Of a stretch of 7,387 bases of DNA, positions 1 to 6,430 are shown piece after piece (the first letter of the stretch is position 1; every line of letters starts with the position of its first letter). Source of the stretch: a bacterium (lineage in GTDB: Bacteria > Cyanobacteriota > Vampirovibrionia > Gastranaerophilales > Gastranaerophilaceae); assembly GCA_017541565.1 (NCBI GenBank), contig JAFXYU010000195.1, positions 1 to 7,387 on the forward strand, read 5' to 3'. The translations under genes and the position numbers were made by a program. A model generated the notes under the pieces. The model was not told the DNA's origin and ran no database searches. It worked only from the letters and a program-made list of their open reading frames with translations.

Positions 1-26
1 CTGCGGTTATGAGAAGATTAGGTTAA
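1..26. other. Left-edge stretch with no assignable feature
   Basis: These 26 bases lie downstream of the nrdG stop. A plus-strand frame ends in a TAA at 24-26 (final residues AVMRRLG) and could be the tail of a convergent gene, but too little is visible to say. No terminator hairpin is seen. Confidence 0.2.
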
Positions 27-518
27 TTAAGAATTGTGTAGAACAATTTCTCCCGTTTCGAGGGTTGGTTTTACATCAATAACACGCTGGTTAGAACTTC
101 CTACCCAGTGTAATTTCTCATCAAATAATTCCTGAACAAATTTACCTTCAGCAATAACATCAAGGTTTGCAATTTCCGGTATATCTTTAATTTCTTCCCA
201 GAGAAAACCTGTATAAAGCCATTGGTTTTTCTCCGGCATGAGTTCTCTCAATTTTTTGGAAAGTCTGAATACTTCCTCCCTGTTGAACGGGTGTAAAGGG
301 TCTCCGCCGGAGAAAGTGATTCCTTCGATATAAGGTTTATTTAATGCTTCAAAAAGTTCATTTTCAGCCGCTTCATCGAAGGGCAATCCGCCTGTAACAT
401 CCCAAGTGACAGGATTTTGACAATTATGACAGTGATGAGTGCATCCCGCAACCCATAAAACTACTCTAAGTCCGTCACCGTTCAACATATCATCCTTTGT
501 AATATTGTGATAATTCAT
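27..518 (-). CDS. nrdG: Anaerobic ribonucleoside-triphosphate reductase activating protein (radical SAM)
   Basis: NrdG uses a [4Fe-4S] cluster and S-adenosylmethionine to generate the glycyl radical on NrdD, the cytosolic class III reductase that makes dNTPs without oxygen. From the chosen start the protein is 163 residues, close to the family's usual 150-170. The radical-SAM cluster motif CxxxCxxC is C26, C30 and C33 (GCTHHCHNC), followed by QNP and TWD; the SAM-contacting SGGDPL lies at 70-75. The family's YTG..WEEI and GSSNQR segments are present near 110 and 140. The ATG at 518 is preferred to an in-frame TTG at 530 because GAGG lies six bases before it and the family begins MNYHNIT. No nrdD sits upstream; the neighbour on that side is divergent tag, so its partner must be encoded either elsewhere or just beyond the left edge. 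Key residues are intact. Identification is firm. Confidence 0.96.
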   Translation of the reverse strand: MNYHNITKDDMLNGDGLRVVLWVAGCTHHCHNCQNPVTWDVTGGLPFDEAAENELFEALNKPYIEGITFSGGDPLHPFNREEVFRLSKKLRELMPEKNQWLYTGFLWEEIKDIPEIANLDVIAEGKFVQELFDEKLHWVGSSNQRVIDVKPTLETGEIVLHNS

Positions 519-543
519 CTCTTCCCTCAAATCTAGTATATCT

Positions 544-572
544 ATAATACCACCTAAAAATTTTTAGTTCAA
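544..572 (-). promoter_or_regulatory. Probable sigma70-type promoter of nrdG
   Basis: Read on the minus strand, TTGAAC (567-572) and TATTAT (544-549) are separated by exactly 17 bases, and the -10 is preceded by TGG, an extended -10 element. The start point would fall near 537, giving a leader of about 19 bases that contains the ribosome binding site. A perfect 14-bp palindrome, CTAAAAATTTTTAG (554-567), fills most of the spacer and touches the -35. It could be an operator or just a bendable A/T tract; it does not resemble the NrdR box I know. Inferred from sequence match only. Confidence 0.6.
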
Positions 573-617
573 AGTTTTAAGAAGCGTAACATTTTCAGCA
601 TGCTTATGCCAAGTTTA

Positions 618-626
618 TGCTAGAAT
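618..626 (+). promoter_or_regulatory. Extended -10 promoter element of tag, very close to the ATG
   Basis: TGCTAGAAT (618-626) fits an extended -10 (TGn followed by TAGAAT, four of six to consensus including the key T, A and final T). No good -35 lies 16-18 bases upstream, as is common when the TGn is present. Transcription would start near 632-634, at or within a base or two of the tag ATG at 633. No Shine-Dalgarno sequence is visible before that ATG. The mRNA may therefore be leaderless. Confidence 0.45.
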
Positions 627-632
627 TTTCGT

Positions 633-1175
633 ATGAAAAGATGTTTCTGGGTTGATGAGAAATCAACTTTGTATGTAAATTACCATGACGAAGAATGGGG
701 TGTTCCAAAATATGATGACAGGGATTTGTTTGAACTTCTTGTTTTGGAGAGTTTTCAAGCGGGTTTGTCTTGGATAACGGTTTTAAAGAAACGTGTAGCC
801 TTCAGAGATGCATTTGATAATTTTGATGTGGAAAAGGTGGCTGTTTATGATGAAAAAAAGGTTTTGGAACTACTTAGTAATGAAAAAATTATAAGAAGCA
901 GAGGAAAAATTGAAGCCGCAATAAAGAATGCACAAATTTTTATCGAAATCCAAAAAGAGTTTGGCAGTTTTTCTGATTATATATGGGGATTTACAAATGG
1001 TAAAACAATAAAACGAAGAGCAAAACAACTCCCAGTTTCAACACCTTTATCGGACGCAATATCGAAAGATTTAAAAAAAAGAGGAATGAAATACGTTGGA
1101 ACGGTTATTATATATTCTTATCTTCAGGCAATAGGGGTCGTTGATGACCATGATTTGGATTGCTGTAAGTATTAG
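633..1175 (+). CDS. tag: DNA-3-methyladenine glycosylase I
   Basis: Tag excises N3-methyladenine from alkylated DNA in the cytosol, starting base excision repair. The 180-residue protein has the usual family length (E. coli Tag is 187) and aligns end to end. It opens MKRCFWV, followed by YHDEEWGVP, and carries the hallmark QAGLSWITVLKKR at 42-54, with the presumed catalytic/base-recognition glutamate at E39 and an aromatic W47. The zinc-binding ligands of the family are all in place: C4, H18, H173 and C177. IIRSRGKI and LKKRGMKYVG match the DNA-binding helix-hairpin regions. It is divergent from nrdG and followed after 54 bp by the helix-turn-helix array gene, with which it may be co-transcribed. 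No ribosome binding site precedes the ATG, but the MKRCxWV start is typical of the family, so the start looks right. Confidence 0.96.
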   Translation: MKRCFWVDEKSTLYVNYHDEEWGVPKYDDRDLFELLVLESFQAGLSWITVLKKRVAFRDAFDNFDVEKVAVYDEKKVLELLSNEKIIRSRGKIEAAIKNAQIFIEIQKEFGSFSDYIWGFTNGKTIKRRAKQLPVSTPLSDAISKDLKKRGMKYVGTVIIYSYLQAIGVVDDHDLDCCKY

Positions 1176-1199
1176 TAAAAATAGCAAAAAATATTTTTA
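1176..1199. repeat. A/T-only inverted repeat between tag and the helix-turn-helix gene
   Basis: TAAAAATA (1176-1183) and TATTTTTA (1192-1199) form a perfect 8-bp inverted repeat with an 8-base loop, and a T6 run follows at 1203-1208. It might act as a very weak terminator for tag, but the stem has no G or C, so read-through into the next gene is quite possible. The rest of this 54-bp gap shows a TATACA (1208-1213) that could be a -10, without a convincing -35. Confidence 0.3.
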
Positions 1200-1229
1200 G
1201 CATTTTTTATACACGTAAAGGAATAATAA

Positions 1230-2123
1230 ATGGATTTATCTGTCGCAAAAATCAATTACATACCAAGTTTTTTCGGTAGAAATAGGATGTATACTGATGA
1301 ATATATGCAAAAAACCTTCATTCCGTACATTGAAGGGGATATACCGTTTGAGCAGGTAATGAAAGATCATGCAATATCAATACAAACTCTCGATGCTTGG
1401 TCGAAAGAAAAATTTGGCATGTCGTTTAGAAAACTGTACCATACGCCTATGAATAAGACACTTGCGGCAAGACTGCAAAGCAAGAATGCAGCCGGTAATA
1501 CAATACGTGAAATTGCAAAAAGTGAAGGGCATTCTTCAAAGTGGGTAGTAGAAAGATTTAAGGATTTTGCCATTTTAAAGCAATATGAAGAACGGCAAAA
1601 ACTACTGGACGAGTTTGTTCCGTCTATGATAAAAAAAGGTTATACACTTGAAAGAATGGTAAAGGAGTTTAAAAAAATTTCTAAAAAGATTTCCATATCG
1701 GATTCCGTAATTTCAAGTTGGATTGCTCAAAACTACGGAAAGTCACTTGCTCAAATAAGAACAGAAAATAAAATATACATAGACAGAGAAAATGTCGATT
1801 ACCAAAAAATAAAGTTAATGCTTGAGGAGATATTTAAAAACGGCGGTACTATAACAGATGCTTCAAAAAAGACAGGCATATCAAAACCCATGGTTTTTCA
1901 TTGGATTGAACGTTTCGGTATATTAACAAAGATGCAATGCGCAAAGAAAAATTTGGATAGTATTTTAGAATTAAGGATGGCGCAGGGTAATACCTCAAAA
2001 GAAATTGCAAAAGAAGTTGGTGTATCAGCAACGACGGTTTTAAAGCATGCAAGAAAACTTTTTAAAATGACATTCAGCAAAGCGCAAAGAATGTTAATAA
2101 AAACATACTTTACGAAACATTAA
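1230..2123 (+). CDS. Uncharacterised protein built of about five tandem helix-turn-helix units
   Basis: I do not recognise this 297-residue protein as a named family. It is lysine-rich, soluble in appearance and has no signal peptide or membrane segment. Five segments read as tri-helical helix-turn-helix units: about 37-57, 90-110, 138-165, 206-226 and 254-274. Units 2, 4 and 5 are the clearest (for example TSKEIAKEVGVSATTVLKHA), and resemble resolvase/transposase or Fis-like HTH domains. Several units are followed by a similar linker: FGMSFRKLY at 62-70, YGKSLAQIR at 169-177 and FKMTFSKAQR at 278-287. This gives a repeating module of roughly 50 residues. No catalytic or ligand-binding domain is visible. 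AAAGGA (1217-1222) is a good ribosome binding site before the ATG. The inference is a sequence-specific DNA-binding protein that reads a long or repeated site, as a regulator, a structural chromosome protein, or a remnant of a mobile-element protein. The gene end overlaps the end of dus by 14 bp. Confidence 0.8.
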   Translation: MDLSVAKINYIPSFFGRNRMYTDEYMQKTFIPYIEGDIPFEQVMKDHAISIQTLDAWSKEKFGMSFRKLYHTPMNKTLAARLQSKNAAGNTIREIAKSEGHSSKWVVERFKDFAILKQYEERQKLLDEFVPSMIKKGYTLERMVKEFKKISKKISISDSVISSWIAQNYGKSLAQIRTENKIYIDRENVDYQKIKLMLEEIFKNGGTITDASKKTGISKPMVFHWIERFGILTKMQCAKKNLDSILELRMAQGNTSKEIAKEVGVSATTVLKHARKLFKMTFSKAQRMLIKTYFTKH

Positions 2124-3066
2124 CCAATATATTATCAAGTTTCTTGAAAACATCTTTAATGTTGTCAATCAGCACAATTTCTCCCCTTAATTTTGATGCT
2201 CCCATGAATCCGTTTAAATAATACGGATAGAATTTTCGGCAGAATTTTACTCCGACATCTTCCCTGCGGAGTTCACATTCTTTTAAGAGGTGTTGTTTTA
2301 GAGTTTCTATTTTTTCTTCTAAAGTTGGCGGGGGTGTGTAGATACCTTTATTTATGTACTGTTCAATTCTGTGTATTAATGTTACATCGCCCAATGCTCC
2401 TCTACCCACAGCAACGCCGTCCGCTTCTGATTCTTCAAGGCATTGTGCGGCTGATTCTATTGATACAATATCACCGTTTGCGAAAACCGGTATATCTACA
2501 CTGTGTTTCAGTTCCGCAATTTTTTTCCAGTCGGCTTTTCCGCCATACATTTGTGAACGTGTTCTGGCATGAATTGTGATAAAATCAGCACCTGCATCCT
2601 GCATTCTTTCGCCGAAATCGACGTAATTCATATCGTCAAAAGTGTATCCGAGCCGGAACTTTACACTGACCGGTATTGAAACGGATGATTTTACGGTACG
2701 GACAATTTCTGATGCCAGTTTGTGATTTCGCATTAAAGCGCATCCGTCAGTCCCTTTAACTACTTTATTTACCGGGCATCCCATGTTTATATCAATCATA
2801 TCAGCACATTGTTCAAGATATTTTGCACAGTCTGCAATCATTTGCGGTTTGTGTCCGCTTAACTGGTAAGAAATGGGGGAATGATTTTTATCCCGTTTAG
2901 TTATGACAGTGTCCTTTACTTGAGTTAAGGCTTCCGAACTTATCATTTCCGTTGTAAGAAGTGCTGACGGTGACTGTTCGCGAATGAGCGAACGCAGTAC
3001 ATAATCAGTAATCCCTGCCATTGGTGCAAGCGAAACTCTTGCAGAAATCAAATCCTTAACCTGCAT
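2110..3066 (-). CDS. dus: tRNA-dihydrouridine synthase, DusB-like
   Basis: Dus enzymes are cytosolic FMN- and NADPH-dependent reductases that convert specific uridines in tRNA to dihydrouridine. This 318-residue protein has the full family length. It shows the N-terminal flavin loop LAPMAGITD (13-21), the catalytic cysteine C97 within INMGCPVNKVVKG, K136 and R138 in VKFRLG, H166 and R168 in IHARTR, NGDI at 197-200 and the phosphate-binding GRGALG at 221-226. About the last 70 residues form the helical tRNA-binding domain. The overall pattern is nearest to DusB/DUS of bacteria; the exact target uridine cannot be read from sequence. The start ATG lies inside the end of the TPR gene (11-bp overlap), with no strong ribosome binding site close by, which suggests translational coupling. 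The gene order with a TPR gene gives no functional clue. Confidence 0.95.
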   Translation of the reverse strand: MQVKDLISARVSLAPMAGITDYVLRSLIREQSPSALLTTEMISSEALTQVKDTVITKRDKNHSPISYQLSGHKPQMIADCAKYLEQCADMIDINMGCPVNKVVKGTDGCALMRNHKLASEIVRTVKSSVSIPVSVKFRLGYTFDDMNYVDFGERMQDAGADFITIHARTRSQMYGGKADWKKIAELKHSVDIPVFANGDIVSIESAAQCLEESEADGVAVGRGALGDVTLIHRIEQYINKGIYTPPPTLEEKIETLKQHLLKECELRREDVGVKFCRKFYPYYLNGFMGASKLRGEIVLIDNIKDVFKKLDNILVNVS

Positions 3067-5182
3067 ACGGCTTTAATTCTTCCATCCTGCTTTTTGCGTA
3101 TTTGAAGTATTCATCATCGGTCGTATAATTTGCAACGAATTGTTTAAAATACTTGAACGCTTCTTTGTAGTTCTCCAAGGTATCATAGTCAACCGCAATC
3201 ATATAGTTTGCAATCGGGAAATCTTTTGAGTTATTTACGACATCAATATAATCAGTGATTGCTAATTTATGTTGTTTTTGCTCATCGTATATAAGTCCTC
3301 TATAGTAATGGGCAAAAGCATTTTTTGTGTCTTTTTTTATAACATCATTGAATTTTTGAAGCGCTTCTGTATAATTTTTCTTTTCGTACAGAGAAATTCC
3401 GTCATTTAAAACTGCAAGTGTTCCGTTTTGTGTGACGTATGTAAGAAGCGGTTTTGCGTCAGAGTTGGGATTTATAGAAACAGATTTTCGGAGATATTTT
3501 TCTGCTTCAGTCCAGTTCTGCTGTTCGGAGTACAAATATCCGATATAATATGGAATTTCAGAATTTTTTGGGTTGATGCTTTCCGCTTTTTTATAGTATG
3601 TAATTGCGTTATTATAATCCTCCAATGCTTGATAAGAAGCGGCAACACCCAACATTGAATCTTCAGTTGCGGGATTTACGGATAAATATTCCTGAATTGC
3701 GCGTTTATAATCTTTGTTATCATAACTTGAAGATGCAGATGCCATTTTTGCCGAAGTCGAATCTTTTTGAACATCTTTTAATGTTTTTAATACAAGATTG
3801 TTTGACGGAAACATGTTTTTTGCATTGTTCAAAACGGAAATAGCATTATTATAATCATCTTTTGATGCGTAACATATTGCGAGGTTTACATAAGCATCAA
3901 CTTTTGAACTGTCTTTTTGGATTGCAGCTTTGTACGCAGATATTGCGTCACCTGTTTTATTATCTTTATGCAGAGAATAACCATAATCGTACAATTCTGA
4001 TGCCGTACCATTTTGAGTTAAATATGCAATATATTCGGCAGGTGACATTGTTTCTTTAATGATTTCTCCGATAGCGTTTCTTGCATCGTTATTTTGCGGG
4101 TTTATTACAAGAACCTGCTTATATAGTCCAAGTGCGGTTTTTTTATCACCCATCTCGGATAATGCTTGTGCCTTATAGAAAAGCGCTTGATCGTTATTCG
4201 GATACATTATTAATACCGAATCATATGCTTTTATTGCTTTATTGTATTCTTTCTTTTGCTGGTATAGAGTTCCGACATTTATTCTTGTAGTTACGCTGTT
4301 CGGATTAAGTTGTTCCGCTTTGCTGTAATAACTCAATGCAGAGTCAAAATCCCCTTGTGCTTGCTTTATTGCCCCTATGTTGGCATTTAATTCCGCATCA
4401 GAAGGTGTCTGAGCGAGTTTTTTCAAATAGATTCTTTCGAGTGCATATAAAACTTCCATATTGCCTTTAGAATTTGCAAGGGCTTGATTGTATTCGTTTA
4501 CTGCAGCATCGTAGTTTCCGACTCTGTCCAGAGTTCTTGCATATTTCATTCTGAGCAGTCCGTCATTTGGTTTTATATCAAGCGCTTTTTTGTAGAAATC
4601 GACAGAACGAGGTTCGTTCCCGAGAAGTTTCATCATATCGGCAATTTGAATATTCGCATCTGCTGCGTATTTTTCGTTTTCTGAGGCTTTGGAAAATTCA
4701 TACCCTGCGGCAGAGAAGTTTGCGACGGCGCGAAGTTCCTCTGCTCTTTTATATCTGTTTGAAGCGGTAGTATCAAATCCCGTAACTTTTAAACATTGAT
4801 TAAGATTTGATGATGCGGATGATATCATACCGATTGAATTTTGTACATCTTGTTCACTCTGCGGGTATATTTTTAAATAAAACAATGCACTTCTAAAATC
4901 GTTGGCGGCCTTTTCATAATTTTTTTCCTGATTGGCGTAAAAGTTTGCTCTTGCCAAATAAGAATTAATAACACCTATTCTGGCGGAATTGTCAAGGAAA
5001 TTTATTTTTAATGCTTTTCGAAATTCTATGATAGCCGAAGTGTATTGATTTTGCATCAAATAATCCTGCGCCGCATTATAATGTTCCGCAAATGCGGAAG
5101 GAGATGCTCCGAATGCATAACTGCCCGATAGCATTGCAAATAGTAGAAAACAACAAACTTTCCCTGTAAACTTCTTATTCAT
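3056..5182 (-). CDS. Large secreted tetratricopeptide-repeat protein
   Basis: The 708-residue product begins with a Sec-type signal peptide: lysines at 3, 4 and 8, a hydrophobic core at about 9-18, and a likely cleavage after A-F-G25. No lipobox cysteine follows, so it is probably a soluble envelope or exported protein. The remainder is a run of about 15-17 TPR units of 34 residues. Examples begin near 34, 191, 225, 267, 300, 334, 394, 429, 508, 544 and 623, with typical endings such as ALxINPxN and AESINPKNS. No enzymatic domain is seen, so the likely role is a protein-binding scaffold in the envelope; the partner is unknown. A possible internal duplication is marked by YLTQNGT (387-393) and YVTQNGT (582-588), each leading into similar TPRs. 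The ATG has no Shine-Dalgarno, but it is the only start that keeps the signal peptide. dus follows with an 11-bp overlap, and 66 bp separate it from the HEAT-like gene upstream. Confidence 0.92.
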   Translation of the reverse strand: MNKKFTGKVCCFLLFAMLSGSYAFGASPSAFAEHYNAAQDYLMQNQYTSAIIEFRKALKINFLDNSARIGVINSYLARANFYANQEKNYEKAANDFRSALFYLKIYPQSEQDVQNSIGMISSASSNLNQCLKVTGFDTTASNRYKRAEELRAVANFSAAGYEFSKASENEKYAADANIQIADMMKLLGNEPRSVDFYKKALDIKPNDGLLRMKYARTLDRVGNYDAAVNEYNQALANSKGNMEVLYALERIYLKKLAQTPSDAELNANIGAIKQAQGDFDSALSYYSKAEQLNPNSVTTRINVGTLYQQKKEYNKAIKAYDSVLIMYPNNDQALFYKAQALSEMGDKKTALGLYKQVLVINPQNNDARNAIGEIIKETMSPAEYIAYLTQNGTASELYDYGYSLHKDNKTGDAISAYKAAIQKDSSKVDAYVNLAICYASKDDYNNAISVLNNAKNMFPSNNLVLKTLKDVQKDSTSAKMASASSSYDNKDYKRAIQEYLSVNPATEDSMLGVAASYQALEDYNNAITYYKKAESINPKNSEIPYYIGYLYSEQQNWTEAEKYLRKSVSINPNSDAKPLLTYVTQNGTLAVLNDGISLYEKKNYTEALQKFNDVIKKDTKNAFAHYYRGLIYDEQKQHKLAITDYIDVVNNSKDFPIANYMIAVDYDTLENYKEAFKYFKQFVANYTTDDEYFKYAKSRMEELKPYAG

Positions 5183-5193
5183 AACAACATATT

Positions 5194-5202
5194 ACTATAA
5201 CA
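5194..5202 (-). promoter_or_regulatory. Extended -10 promoter element for the TPR gene
   Basis: On the minus strand TGT precedes TATAGT (5194-5199), giving an extended -10 with five of six consensus bases. No clear -35 is present. The start point would be near 5187, only about five bases before the ATG at 5182, and no Shine-Dalgarno is present. This supports a separate transcription unit for the TPR and dus genes, made from a nearly leaderless mRNA. The surrounding 66-bp gap contains no hairpin with a T-run, so the HEAT-like gene transcript may also read through. Confidence 0.4.
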
Positions 5203-5248
5203 AAAACGAGAAGTGAATAAGTAAACAGTCGAATTGAAATAAATCTTA

Positions 5249-6424
5249 TTATAAAACTTCTATAATGCGTTTGATTTCGGGATTGGTTATCGATTCAAGT
5301 GCGGTATGTTTATGCGCCATCGAAAGGGCCTGTTTTTCTTTTAAAAGAGTTAGGACTTTTAAAACAAGTGTTTGGTTTTTGCTGTCTAAAAGGGTTTCAA
5401 GTTCTTCAATATCATTTGCATAATCTAACGCAAAGAAAACGAAGTCACTTTCTTCATACAGTTCGTCATACAAAAGGCTATCGAGTTTTGCTTCGTTTAT
5501 TCCGGAAAGAAATTTGTTAATCTCAAAAACTTCTTCCTTTGTATTTTTATCACAGTCAAAAAGGTATTCTTCGTTGTCTGCGAGTGATCCAAATTTATCT
5601 TTTGCCATTCTAAGGAGAAGTGCAGAAGAAGGCGTCAGATTTTCATAATATATGTTTTCAAAAATTTCAAACAAATTATAGTCAACCGCATAAGAAGGCG
5701 GGATAATTTCAGGTATTGCATTAACTATATTACATAAGACTAAAATACAATCTTCAAAATTATTTTTTAAAAGTTCTTCCAATGATATAAGATAAGGAAT
5801 TTCCGAAGCAATGTTTTCGGCAAGAGAACTCTTTTTCATTACGTTTATGATTTCATTAAGTGTATCTTTTGCCTTGAATGTGACAAGAAATTTTACGGCA
5901 TTGTATTGCTCAAATTCGTCATCGGATTTTAGTTTTTCAATTGCTCCGTTTTTTGAAACGGAATCATTTACCTTTGATAAAACTTCGATAGAATTTATGC
6001 TCAATGGTTCAAACTCGGATTGAGATGCTTGTCTTATTTGTGGCAGAATTTCTTCAAGGTATTCATTCGGAACAAAGGTAAAAAATTTTGCTGCATAGGC
6101 TTTTTTTGCATCGTTATCGGTCAGAAAAATCTCTTTCATTGCAGGTAAAAGTTCCAAACCTCCGTATTGGTGCAAAACTTCTGCTATCATTGTGTCATAT
6201 GAAGCCGAATAAAAATCCAAAAATTTCATCAAATTTAAAAAATTATTTTTGTTGCAAGCATTTTGGATTCTTTTTGATACATTATTTTTTACAAAATCAA
6301 ATAAAAAATCATCCTGTTCAACAAGTTTTTTGAACAAATCAATATTTATCTCATTGACAAGGTTTTTTGCCGCATTTTCGTACTCAGCAGGGTTTTTGCC
6401 CGTGAGTTGTTTGAGTAAATCCAT
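5249..6424 (-). CDS. Acidic alpha-helical protein with HEAT-like repeats, function unknown
   Basis: The 391-residue protein is rich in Leu, Glu, Asn and Lys, acidic overall, and has no signal peptide, membrane segment or recognisable catalytic motif. It appears entirely helical. Pairs of amphipathic helices separated by short turns, in the style of HEAT/ARM repeats, are most evident at about 92-130, 138-200 and 340-391 (for example LLDSKNQTLVLKVLTLLKEK). The middle part (210-330) is less regular. Such solenoids usually bind proteins or nucleic acids. Its ATG lies six bases after the stop of the DprA-like gene, so the two are almost certainly one operon and probably translationally coupled; there is no strong ribosome binding site in the T6 gap. 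The close pairing suggests, but does not prove, a shared role with the DprA-like protein. I cannot assign a named family; the HEAT call is by helix pattern only. Confidence 0.8.
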   Translation of the reverse strand: MDLLKQLTGKNPAEYENAAKNLVNEINIDLFKKLVEQDDFLFDFVKNNVSKRIQNACNKNNFLNLMKFLDFYSASYDTMIAEVLHQYGGLELLPAMKEIFLTDNDAKKAYAAKFFTFVPNEYLEEILPQIRQASQSEFEPLSINSIEVLSKVNDSVSKNGAIEKLKSDDEFEQYNAVKFLVTFKAKDTLNEIINVMKKSSLAENIASEIPYLISLEELLKNNFEDCILVLCNIVNAIPEIIPPSYAVDYNLFEIFENIYYENLTPSSALLLRMAKDKFGSLADNEEYLFDCDKNTKEEVFEINKFLSGINEAKLDSLLYDELYEESDFVFFALDYANDIEELETLLDSKNQTLVLKVLTLLKEKQALSMAHKHTALESITNPEIKRIIEVL

Positions 6425-6430
6425 AAAAAA

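Noticed and set aside
519..530. Upstream TTG start for nrdG adding four residues
   Set aside because: The GAGG that would serve the ATG at 518 would lie inside the added codons, and the family normally begins MNYHNIT.
597..621. ATGC-rich short repeats (AGCATGCT palindrome, TTATGC twice 11 bp apart) upstream of tag
   Set aside because: Too short and partly explained by the extended -10; they could be an operator but nothing here singles one out.
1367..2080. Minus-strand open frames opposite the helix-turn-helix array gene
   Set aside because: The plus-strand frame is longer, has a good ribosome binding site and coherent HTH motifs; the antisense frames show none.
1230..2123. Possible transposase or mobile element
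   Set aside because: The HTH modules resemble transposase DNA-binding domains, but no DDE/serine catalytic domain, terminal inverted repeats or target duplications are visible.
3428..4770. Several plus-strand open frames of 65-79 codons opposite the TPR gene
   Set aside because: They are antisense to a well-supported repeat protein, have odd Cys/Phe/His-rich compositions, no ribosome binding sites and no recognisable domain.
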